From NCBI GenBank assembly GCA_017415425.1, contig JAFQGT010000012.1:1-35649 (forward strand): DNA of 35,649 nucleotides, given 5' to 3'. The translations under genes were made by a program, and so were the position numbers. The notes below the pieces were generated by a model that saw only the letters and a list, made by a program, of their open reading frames with translations, ran no database searches and was not told where the DNA came from. Source of the stretch: Oscillospiraceae bacterium. GTDB taxonomy: Bacteria > Bacillota > Clostridia > Oscillospirales > Oscillospiraceae. This document shows, piece by piece, positions 1 to 6,747 of the stretch (positions are counted from its first letter, which is position 1; each line of letters opens with the position of its first letter).

Positions 1-20
1 ATATCAAAAGGAGACATTTT

Positions 21-1184
21 ATGAAAAATCCATCTCAGTACCACATTCAAAAACGAAAAGACGGCAGGTATGCAGTTACCGTTATGCATAAAGGCAAGCG
101 GCAAACCGTTTACGGAAGAACGAAAAAGGAAACACTCGAAAAGCTAACCAAAGTGGTAAAAGAAATTCAATATGCCAAAATCCATAATCTGCAGAACTTT
201 TCCGCTTCCTCCACCACCCTATCCGCTTGGGCCACTGAATGCGTGGAAACATATTCTAAGCAATATGTCCGTGGGAACACCTACTACGCCTACAAGAATA
301 TCATCAACCGACACCTGGGCGAGTTGGGCGAAAAACGCCTTGCGGACATCACCAATCTGATGATCCAAAATCATCTATCCTCACTGCGGAACAAAGATAC
401 CGGAGAAAAGCTTAGTCACAAAATGCTGGTCGGTATCCGCAACTTCATCTCTCTTATGTTTAACTATGCCATACAAAACCGTATACTGAATTACAATCCC
501 GTGCAAGGTGTGAAGCTGCCCAAGCAGCCCTACCAACCTGCCCGTGCGCTGACAGTGGAAGAGCAAAAGCGGTTAGAGACTGCTGCGAGGGAAAGTGAGC
601 GGCTTCTGATGTTTGCCATCATTCTGGATCTGTACACCGGTCTTCGCAAAGGTGAACTTTTGGGGCTTCAGTGGACAGATATTAATTTTGCCAAAGGCTG
701 CATCAGTATCACAAAGCAATTGGCTCGGCATCATAGCAAAGATGACAGCTCCCACCCTTATATATTGGATATTGTGCCGCCCAAAACGGAAGCATCCATC
801 CGCAAGGTGTATATGATCAACGATTTAAAGAACGAGCTTCTCTCTTATAGAGAGAAATCGATTGCCTGGAAGGAAGCGCATGGCTATCAGCACAGCGAGG
901 AAGACTTTCTCTTTTTCAGCAGAAAGAATACACCCATTGAACCCAGAAGATTTCACCAGTACTATCAGGAACTGCTGGAAATTGCCGAGATTGAGGATGC
1001 AACCTTTCACACGCTGAGACACACCTTTGCCACAAGATGTCTGGAGGCTGGAATCGATATTGTAACAGTCTCTAAACTCCTAGGGCATGCCGACAGCCGC
1101 GTGACCGCAAATACATATTCCCACCTCCTTCCCGAGTATCACAAGAAGGAAATCAAGAAGATTTCAAAACTCTTCCGAATATAG
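21..1184 (+). CDS. Tyrosine recombinase / integrase (first copy)
   Basis: This 387-residue protein is a site-specific tyrosine recombinase of the type that integrates and excises phages or conjugative elements. The N-terminus (about 1-50, with a basic KRKDGRY segment) resembles the small arm-site DNA-binding domain. A core-binding helical domain follows (about 65-170), then the catalytic domain. The catalytic set is visible: R209 in TGLRKGE, K255, H330 and R333 in HTLRH, H356 in LLGH and nucleophile Y366. All are present, so the enzyme looks active. The ATG is preceded by AAAGGAG at 7-13 with a 7-nt gap. A strong terminator follows the stop, so nothing downstream is co-transcribed. Its Xis partner, if any, lies left of the window. 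It differs clearly in sequence from the second integrase, so it is not a recent duplicate. Confidence 0.95.
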   Translation: MKNPSQYHIQKRKDGRYAVTVMHKGKRQTVYGRTKKETLEKLTKVVKEIQYAKIHNLQNFSASSTTLSAWATECVETYSKQYVRGNTYYAYKNIINRHLGELGEKRLADITNLMIQNHLSSLRNKDTGEKLSHKMLVGIRNFISLMFNYAIQNRILNYNPVQGVKLPKQPYQPARALTVEEQKRLETAARESERLLMFAIILDLYTGLRKGELLGLQWTDINFAKGCISITKQLARHHSKDDSSHPYILDIVPPKTEASIRKVYMINDLKNELLSYREKSIAWKEAHGYQHSEEDFLFFSRKNTPIEPRRFHQYYQELLEIAEIEDATFHTLRHTFATRCLEAGIDIVTVSKLLGHADSRVTANTYSHLLPEYHKKEIKKISKLFRI

Positions 1185-1187
1185 GGC

Positions 1188-1228
1188 ACAGGCACCGAGC
1201 TTGCAAAAACTCGGTGCCTGTCTTATTT
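1188..1228 (+). terminator. Rho-independent terminator after first integrase
   Basis: A perfect 12-bp inverted repeat (arms 1188-1199 and 1210-1221, acaggcaccgag / ctcggtgcctgt) with a 10-nt loop is followed by a short T-rich tract. It begins 3 nt after the integrase stop codon. Confidence 0.85.
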
Positions 1229-1770
1229 AAAATTTAACATCAAATTTACGGTCAGCTGTATTTCGTATAGTACCAAAATGTTCGTGTTTTTCGCCTTTTC
1301 CGAACGAAACAGAACCATTTGATAAGAAATGATACGAATTGGTACTAAACGGAACCAACGACCATACTATTAACAGTTGTAGGGTCCAAATTATATGCCA
1401 TTTACATAGATTTATATGGACTTATGGGGCGATTTTTACCCTAAAAAACGCATTCGTCCATTATCTCAACCTGCAAAAATAACAGCGCATTTTCTCTGTA
1501 TTACCAACATTTTTCCCTCTAAAAAGTGGAGCCACTAAGAAATCAACATATGCTCTGCCCTCTTTTTTGATACAAAAACCGATACAAAAATTATTATTTC
1601 TGAGAAAAATGATGTTTTCTTGAAACGCGATTTTAACTCTCATATATTATTAACATAGAAGTTCACCACAAAATGAATGAATAAGTGAATTGAACGGCAC
1701 TGCAATGAGCCGGACATTGCAGTCGAATGAATGTGCCAAACTTCTAAATATTTTTGAAGGAGGCATTCAT
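1229..1770. other. Noncoding element-end region between two recombinase genes
   Basis: No convincing gene is seen in about 540 bp. The stretch is AT-rich and holds a partial inverted repeat, TAGTACCAA at 1268-1276 against TTGGTACTA at 1339-1347. Similar short motifs (gaacgaaac, ggaaccaacg) lie between and beside the arms. Together with its position just after an integrase gene, this fits an attachment or arm-site region of the element carrying the first integrase. That reading is inference: no duplicated core could be identified. Confidence 0.4.
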
Positions 1771-1977
1771 ATGTCTAAAGCTATGAATCCCGTGCCAATT
1801 TACCACAAAATCACACTAACGATCGAGGAGGCTGCCGATCTCACCAACATCGGCATCAACAGAATCGATGCCATGCTGCGCAAGCCGAACTGCCCGTTTG
1901 TGTTGTTCGTGGGGAAAAAGAAATTGGTAAAGCGCAAAGAGTTTGAAGAGTATATCAGTAAAAGCCTTTATATCTGA
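1771..1977 (+). CDS. Small excisionase-like (Xis) DNA-binding protein
   Basis: This 68-residue protein has the layout of Tn916-type excisionases. After a short leader comes the block ITLTIEEAADLTNIGINRI (helix-turn-helix-like, about 13-31), then a basic strand region KKKLVKRKEFEEYI near the C-terminus. Such proteins bend DNA at attachment sites and steer the integrase toward excision. The ATG at 1771 is chosen because AAGGAGG lies 8-14 nt upstream; an in-frame upstream ATG at 1690 has no such site. The gene sits 121 nt before the second integrase in the same direction, the usual xis-int order. A hairpin terminator lies between them, so integrase levels may depend on read-through. Confidence 0.8.
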   Translation: MSKAMNPVPIYHKITLTIEEAADLTNIGINRIDAMLRKPNCPFVLFVGKKKLVKRKEFEEYISKSLYI

Positions 1978-2023
1978 TAGCATTTCACAAATTCTTGCGG
2001 AAAAGTTTTCATTATTGTCTTGA

Positions 2024-2078
2024 GAAAAAGGGCGCACTGTGTTATTATTATAGTGTAGCAGTGTGCTCTTTTTCGCAA
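2024..2078 (+). terminator. Hairpin terminator/attenuator between xis and int
   Basis: Arms 2024-2039 (gaaaaagggcgcactg) and 2059-2074 (cagtgtgctctttttc) pair over 16 positions in RNA, two of them G-U. The right arm ends in a T-run. It lies just before the ribosome binding site of the second integrase, so it can limit integrase expression from the xis transcript. It also rules out the upstream ATG at 2063, which falls inside the right arm. Confidence 0.7.
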
Positions 2079-2098
2079 AGGCGGAAAGGAGTTCATCT

Positions 2099-3283
2099 AT
2101 GGGAAAGAATCTCAAAGGCAAAGAATGTGGTAAGGGTATCTACCAAAGAAAGGATGGTCGATACAGCGCAAGGTATATTGATAAAGCAGGAAAGCGACAC
2201 GAAAAATATTTCCAAACACTTCCGGAAGCACGCAACTGGATGGAGGACGCAAAATACGCGGACAAGCATGAGGAAATTTTTATAGCGACCGAAACCACCG
2301 TTGACGAATGGTTTGAGTTTTGGATTGAGAATATCGTTGGTGATTTAGCACCCAACACGATTCGCAATTACCGAGAGCGATACATTCGGAACATCCAACC
2401 TGTTATAGGCAAGATGTATCTGTCCAATGTAAAGCCGATGCACTGCAAAAAGGTGTTCATTCTGATGGATGCCGATTATGCAGGCTCTACCATCCGTCAA
2501 ACCTACATCACCATGGGGACCATGTTCAAGGCAGCCAAAATGAATGACTTGATCAGAAAGCACCCTATGGACGGCGTTCGCTACACAAAGCCGGTCCGTG
2601 CAAAGGATGATATCAAATTCCTGACACGGGACGAGCAACGGATCTTCCTTGAGCACGCAAGACGTTCTCATAACTATAAGCAGTATGCTCTGATTCTTGA
2701 GACCGGACTTCGAACCGGCGAACTGATCGGTCTGACCTGGGACGCGATCGATTTTGAAAAGCGTACGCTGACCGTTAACAAGACATTGGAGTTTCGGTAC
2801 AACAGCCAGACCTGGCGTGCAGGACCGCCTAAGACGCCTCAAAGCTATCGAACCATTCCGCTAACGGACAGGGCTTACGAAATTCTCAAAAGCGTCTGGG
2901 AGAGCCGTGAGGGGCGCAAGGAGTCCCCTATCCTATCGGAAGTCTTGGAATATATGGATCGTCGCACAGGACATACATCCAAACTTGTTATGCGTGATCT
3001 TGTCTTTATCAACTATCGCACCGGAGCACCGGCGAAAAACAGCTCTTATGATGCCCATCTGTACAAGCTCTGCGACGAAGCAGGGATCGAACGCTTTTGT
3101 ATGCACGCGCTCCGTCACACCTACGCGACCCGTGCCATCGAAAGCGGAATGCAGCCGAAGGTGCTGCAAAAACTGCTGGGTCATGCCAGCATCCAAACTA
3201 CCATGGATCGGTACGTTCACGTAACGGACGAAGCTATGGATCAAGCTGTGAAGCAATTCGAGAAAAATGGGGTATCGGCATAA
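2099..3283 (+). CDS. Tyrosine recombinase / integrase (second copy, Tn916-like)
   Basis: This 394-residue tyrosine recombinase has an N-terminal arm-binding segment (about 1-60, [14 protein letters not shown]), a core-binding domain (about 65-165) and a catalytic domain. The active-site set is complete: R205 in TGLRTGE, K245, H336 and R339 in HALRH, H362 in LLGH and Y372. The start at 2099 is preceded by GGAAAGGAG; the longer frame would start inside a terminator hairpin. With the Xis-like gene upstream it forms the typical recombination module at the right end of a Tn916-family or related integrative element. It ends about 110 bp before ychF, so the element boundary should lie between 3284 and 3393. 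Confidence 0.95.
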   Translation: MGKNLKGKECGKGIYQRKDGRYSARYIDKAGKRHEKYFQTLPEARNWMEDAKYADKHEEIFIATETTVDEWFEFWIENIVGDLAPNTIRNYRERYIRNIQPVIGKMYLSNVKPMHCKKVFILMDADYAGSTIRQTYITMGTMFKAAKMNDLIRKHPMDGVRYTKPVRAKDDIKFLTRDEQRIFLEHARRSHNYKQYALILETGLRTGELIGLTWDAIDFEKRTLTVNKTLEFRYNSQTWRAGPPKTPQSYRTIPLTDRAYEILKSVWESREGRKESPILSEVLEYMDRRTGHTSKLVMRDLVFINYRTGAPAKNSSYDAHLYKLCDEAGIERFCMHALRHTYATRAIESGMQPKVLQKLLGHASIQTTMDRYVHVTDEAMDQAVKQFEKNGVSA

Positions 3284-3290
3284 ATGTCTA

Positions 3291-3328
3291 TGCTATTCCA
3301 TAGCAAAATGGCGTAAAAATGGCGTAAA
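3291..3328. repeat. Short tandem and inverted repeats at likely element end
   Basis: Immediately after the second integrase come an inverted repeat (tgctat 3291-3296 / atagca 3300-3305) and a perfect tandem pair of the 11-mer aatggcgtaaa (3307-3317 and 3318-3328). Directly repeated 11-mers beside an int gene resemble integrase arm-binding sites. The attachment core itself could not be fixed because the other end of the element is outside the window. Confidence 0.45.
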
Positions 3329-3393
3329 CCCAAAAGTGCCAAATGCCGAAAACCCTTGCAAATAAAGGATTTTTTGAAGGAGAATATGAGAAA

Positions 3394-4491
3394 ATGAAAT
3401 TAGGTATCGTGGGACTTCCCAATGTAGGCAAGTCCACCCTGTTTAATGCCATTACCAACGCCGGCGTACCTGCTGACAACTATGCTTTCTGCACCATTGA
3501 CCCCAATGTGGGTGTCGTCTCCGTGCCTGATGAGCGGCTGGATTGGCTGGCAGAAGTTCATAAACCCAAGAAATTCACCCCCGCTGTGATCGAATTTGTG
3601 GACATCGCAGGTCTTGTCAAGGGCGCATCCAAGGGCGAAGGTCTGGGCAACAAGTTTCTGTCCAACATCCGCACCACCGACGCCATCGTCCACGTAGTCC
3701 GCTGCTTTGAAGACTCCAATGTGACCCACGTGGAGGGCAGCACCGATCCCCTGCGGGATATTGAGATCATCAATTTGGAATTGGTGATGGCAGATATCGA
3801 AATGGTGGAGCGTCGGATTGACAAAGCGCAGAAGGCCTGTAAGGGTGGCGACAAGAAGTTCCTGCGAGAAGCTGAGCTGTTTACCCAACTGCTGCAGCAT
3901 CTGAACGAGGGCAAGCTGGCCCGCACCTTTGATGGCACCGAGGAGGATATGGCTCTCATCGGCACCTCCGATCTGCTGACACTGAAAAAGACCATCTATG
4001 TTGCCAATCTGGCAGAAAACGAGGTCAACAATCCTGAATCCAACCGCCACTATCTGGCAGTAAAAGCTTTGGCTGATGAAGAGGGTAGTCAGTTACTTCC
4101 CATCTGCGCCAAACTGGAAGCGGATATTGCCGAGCTGGATGACCCTGATGAGAAGGCTATGTTTATGGAAGAGTTGGGTGTTGCTGAATCAGGCCTTGAC
4201 CGGCTGATCCGTTCCTCCTATTCCCTGCTGGGTCTCATCTCCTTCCTGACCGCCGGCAGCGACGAATGCCGGGCTTGGACCATCAAAAATGGCACAAAAG
4301 CGCCTCAGGCTGCCGGCAAGATTCATACGGACTTTGAACGGGGCTTTATCCGTGCAGAGGTTATTGCTTTCCAGGATATGAAGAAAATGGGCACGATGGC
4401 CGCTGCCAAAGCCAAGGGTCTGGTTCGCAGCGAAGGCAAGGAATATGTGATGAAAGACGGCGACATCGTCAACTTCCTGTTCAATGTATAA
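3394..4491 (+). CDS. ychF: Redox-regulated ATPase YchF (Obg-like, OLA1 family)
   Basis: This 365-residue cytoplasmic P-loop protein matches YchF, a universally conserved Obg-family member that binds ribosomes and hydrolyses ATP in preference to GTP. Visible motifs are G1 GLPNVGKST (7-15), G3 DIAGLVKGASKGEG (70-83) and, in place of the GTPase NKxD, NLAE at 207-210, as expected for the ATP-preferring YchF/OLA1 branch. A TGS-like domain occupies the C-terminus (from about 280). The start at 3394 follows GAAGGAG and gives the normal family length (about 363-366); the 17-codon longer frame has no ribosome binding site. No clear promoter is seen between the integrase stop and this gene, so the neighbouring element may supply or alter its transcription. 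Confidence 0.96.
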   Translation: MKLGIVGLPNVGKSTLFNAITNAGVPADNYAFCTIDPNVGVVSVPDERLDWLAEVHKPKKFTPAVIEFVDIAGLVKGASKGEGLGNKFLSNIRTTDAIVHVVRCFEDSNVTHVEGSTDPLRDIEIINLELVMADIEMVERRIDKAQKACKGGDKKFLREAELFTQLLQHLNEGKLARTFDGTEEDMALIGTSDLLTLKKTIYVANLAENEVNNPESNRHYLAVKALADEEGSQLLPICAKLEADIAELDDPDEKAMFMEELGVAESGLDRLIRSSYSLLGLISFLTAGSDECRAWTIKNGTKAPQAAGKIHTDFERGFIRAEVIAFQDMKKMGTMAAAKAKGLVRSEGKEYVMKDGDIVNFLFNV

Positions 4492-4498
4492 ACCATTT

Positions 4499-4530
4499 GA
4501 CCCCCGACATCAGTCGGGGGTCATCTTTTT
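4499..4530. terminator. Bidirectional terminator between ychF and the Lit-like gene
   Basis: A 10-bp GC-rich stem (gacccccgac 4499-4508 / gtcgggggtc 4513-4522) with loop atca is followed on the plus strand by a T-run. The two flanking genes converge on it. Confidence 0.85.
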
Positions 4531-4539
4531 GCACGAATA

Positions 4540-5184
4540 TCAACACTTTTTTCTGTGCCACAAATCCCACAGGATCAGTATCAAACAAATCAGCAGGATC
4601 CCGCTCAGGATCAACAGGGCGCAATTTCGGAAAAACTCCTGCGGAAGCAAGAGAATAATGGGATCTTCATTTGGGTCAAACAGCCAGTTACCCTTACCCG
4701 GAAAAAACAAGCTGTGAAACACTGTAAATGCCCGGTCAAAGTCTGTTGCAGCCAGACCGCCAACCAACGCAAATCCTGCGCCTAACCCCACCGCACTCCA
4801 AAAACCGGGGCAATGCCCCGCAAGCAGTATCTTTCTGCGGTTAACCAGACAAAGCAGTATCAGCAAAGCAGATGCAATAACCAGAACCCATAAGTCCAAC
4901 AGGAACAACTGTTTCACATCGGCAAAGTGTGCCATACCGGACTCTGACCAAGGCAGCACGCCCACGGAGAACACATCCGTCCGTCCCGTGCAAAAATCCA
5001 TCATATGATCATAAGCAGTTTTTATCTGATTGAAGGTCAACCCCAAGTCCTTCCCCAGTTCCATCGGCTCAATATGCCAGTAAAAAAACGGACGGAACAA
5101 AACAGGCAAAGCAATCGCTCCGGATAAAATTATCAGCGCGATCAGCAATGCCTTTATCACTCCAAGAAACTTATTCCCTCTCAT
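4540..5184 (-). CDS. DUF1461/TIGR01906 membrane protein, Lit-like lipoprotein transacylase
   Basis: This 214-residue protein has four to five predicted membrane segments (about 7-29, 92-114, 128-146, 176-206). It matches the DUF1461 (TIGR01906) family, which contains Lit, the lipoprotein intramolecular transacylase. Lit moves an acyl chain from the diacylglycerol of a lipoprotein to its N-terminal cysteine, giving lyso-form lipoproteins. Two histidines in extracellular-loop motifs are present, H86 in AHFADVK and H157 in FHSLFFPGKGNWLFDP. They correspond by position and context to the two histidines I recall as essential in characterised Lit (family knowledge from memory). AGGAGG precedes the ATG and a promoter-like TTGCAT/TATGCT pair lies upstream. 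It is a single-gene unit. Family membership looks firm; that it carries out the Lit reaction is inferred. Confidence 0.7.
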   Translation of the reverse strand: MRGNKFLGVIKALLIALIILSGAIALPVLFRPFFYWHIEPMELGKDLGLTFNQIKTAYDHMMDFCTGRTDVFSVGVLPWSESGMAHFADVKQLFLLDLWVLVIASALLILLCLVNRRKILLAGHCPGFWSAVGLGAGFALVGGLAATDFDRAFTVFHSLFFPGKGNWLFDPNEDPIILLLPQEFFRNCALLILSGILLICLILILWDLWHRKKC

Positions 5185-5208
5185 ACAATATACCTCCTGT
5201 GCTCTTTC

Positions 5209-5237
5209 AGCATATCACATTCTCCCCGTCAATGCAA
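5209..5237 (-). promoter_or_regulatory. Putative sigma-A promoter for the Lit-like gene
   Basis: Minus-strand TTGCAT (5232-5237) and TATGCT (5209-5214) are separated by 17 nt, about 25 nt before the gene start. Confidence 0.4.
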
Positions 5238-5306
5238 GAAATCACACAGTTTTTCGGCATCGGTAACAATTCGCGATTCTTATACACAATTTTTACAAAA
5301 CCTTTC

Positions 5307-5335
5307 TTGACAACTTTACAATCCTGTGGTTTAGT
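5307..5335 (+). promoter_or_regulatory. Putative sigma-A promoter for the HAD phosphatase
   Basis: A consensus -35 TTGACA (5307-5312) is followed after 17 nt by a weak -10 TTTAGT (5330-5335), about 50 nt upstream of the start codon. Confidence 0.45.
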
Positions 5336-5387
5336 AAAAGCAGGAATTATGAATACAATATACTATGATCTTAACGAAGGAGAATCT

Positions 5388-6182
5388 ATGTCTATTATTG
5401 ATTTTAATGAGAAAAAAGGCTTTATCTGCGATATGGACGGTGTGATCTACCACGGCAGCCGCGTGCTGCCCGGTGTAGCTGAATTTATCCACTGGCTCAA
5501 CACGCAAAAGAAAGAATACCTATTTCTTACCAACAACAGCGGCTATACCCCCTGCGAACTAAAGCTACGACTTGCCCGGCTGGGTTTGGAAGTTCCGGAG
5601 CACCACTTCTATACCAGCGCATTGGCCACCGCCGCCTTTTTGAAGGAACAAAGCCCCGGCTGCTCTGTATACGCCATTGGCGAAGCGGGCCTTCTAAACG
5701 CGCTATATGAGGCCGGCTGCACGATGAACGATGTGAACCCCGACTATGTGGTTATGGGCGAAGGCCGCACCTATACCCTGGATACCATTACCAAAGCCAC
5801 CAATCTGGTGCTGGGAGGTGCAAAACTGATCGGCGCCAACTCCGATCTGACCGGTCCTATCGAAAACGGTATTGCGCCTGCCTGTCGAGCGCTGGTCGCC
5901 CCCATTGAGATGGCCACCGGCACCCAGGCCTATTTCTGCGGCAAGCCCAATCCGCTGATGATGCGGACTGGTCTGAAGCTGCTGGGCTGCCACAGCGCCG
6001 AGGCTGTGATGGTAGGCGACCGGATGGATACCGATATCATCTCGGGTCTTGAGACCGGTATGTCCACTGTGCTGGTACTCTCCGGCGTGTCCACCAAAGA
6101 GACCCTTAAGACCTACGCATACCGTCCCACTATGGTTTTGGACGGCGTGGGCGATATCGTCCGGCTGGCAAACGGAAACTAA
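5388..6182 (+). CDS. HAD-IIA family phosphatase (NagD/AraL-like)
   Basis: This 264-residue cytoplasmic phosphatase is of HAD subfamily IIA, which includes NagD, AraL and p-nitrophenyl phosphatases acting on sugar or nucleotide phosphates. Motif I is DMDG (nucleophile D15, acid/base D17), motif II is LTNN (47-50), motif III is K186 in GKPNP and motif IV is GDRMDTD (210-216). The region between motifs II and III (about 75-180) is the C2 cap expected for IIA. The ATG at 5388 is chosen because GAAGGAG lies just upstream and the protein then has normal length; an 80-codon longer frame exists but is not family-like. It is monocistronic, ended by a hairpin. The natural substrate cannot be read from sequence. 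Confidence 0.9.
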   Translation: MSIIDFNEKKGFICDMDGVIYHGSRVLPGVAEFIHWLNTQKKEYLFLTNNSGYTPCELKLRLARLGLEVPEHHFYTSALATAAFLKEQSPGCSVYAIGEAGLLNALYEAGCTMNDVNPDYVVMGEGRTYTLDTITKATNLVLGGAKLIGANSDLTGPIENGIAPACRALVAPIEMATGTQAYFCGKPNPLMMRTGLKLLGCHSAEAVMVGDRMDTDIISGLETGMSTVLVLSGVSTKETLKTYAYRPTMVLDGVGDIVRLANGN

Positions 6183-6187
6183 ACAAA

Positions 6188-6226
6188 ACCCTGTGAGAGC
6201 AATGTTCTCACAGGGTACTTTTTATA
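6188..6226. terminator. Bidirectional terminator
   Basis: An 11-bp stem (accctgtgaga 6188-6198 / tctcacagggt 6206-6216) is followed by acttttt. It ends the HAD gene on the plus strand and lies just past the end of the convergent AllA-like gene. Confidence 0.8.
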
Positions 6227-6725
6227 TTCCTTGCTTGACGATCTCAAACTGCTGATCTTCCGGCAGGTCGACTACAGTGCAGTCGTTGGCGTAGGTACAT
6301 TCCGGCAGGATGATCATCGCAGCCAGCTGCTTTTCATTAGCGGGCAGGGGTGCCAGATGCCAAATGGCGGCATTCATCTTTACCAAGGTATGCTTGGGAA
6401 CTAAAAACGCCTTAGCATACTGGGTACAGGGAGTTCCTGCGGAGGCGGGGGCCACGTGCAAGATCATATCATCGTTCATAGGCAGGATCATTTCCCAAGT
6501 AGTGGTGTGATATTCTTGCTGGGTGATGACCATTTTCTCCGGCTTGTTCACCAAAATGGGAGAATAGCCGATCCGGTGACAGCTGTCAGCATTCACCCGA
6601 TCGGGGAAGAACTGGTGCAGCTCGCCGCACAGGGCATAGCCCTGGGGCTTATCCATAGTATAAAACTGGCCAAAGGGAGCAAAGGATTCGTTGGTAATAG
6701 GCTCTACAGTGATTTTACGCATCAT
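6222..6725 (-). CDS. Ureidoglycolate lyase (AllA)-like cupin-fold protein
   Basis: This 167-residue protein resembles the AllA/ureidoglycolate lyase family of small cupin-fold enzymes. It starts with the family-like block VEPITNESFAPFGQF and then shows EYHTTTWEMILPM (about 72-84), AKAFLVPKHTLVKMNAAIWHLAP (about 104-126) and a closing DCTVVDLPE segment. These line up in order with AllA as I recall it. The histidines near 74 and 123 are candidate active-site or metal residues. No other allantoin or purine genes are nearby. It lies 22 nt downstream of a glycoside hydrolase gene with its own GGAGG site, so it probably handles a sugar-acid-like product rather than ureidoglycolate; that is inference. 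Two adjacent ATGs (6725 and 6722) are possible starts. Confidence 0.6.
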   Translation of the reverse strand: MMRKITVEPITNESFAPFGQFYTMDKPQGYALCGELHQFFPDRVNADSCHRIGYSPILVNKPEKMVITQQEYHTTTWEMILPMNDDMILHVAPASAGTPCTQYAKAFLVPKHTLVKMNAAIWHLAPLPANEKQLAAMIILPECTYANDCTVVDLPEDQQFEIVKQGI

Positions 6726-6747
6726 ATTATCCTCCTAGTTCAGTAAA

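Noticed and set aside
1461-1643. 60-codon minus-strand frame in the noncoding element end
   Set aside because: It has no ribosome binding site and no family resemblance.
2063-2098. Upstream in-frame ATG for the second integrase
   Set aside because: It lies in the right arm of a terminator hairpin; the ATG at 2099 has a good GGAAAGGAG site.
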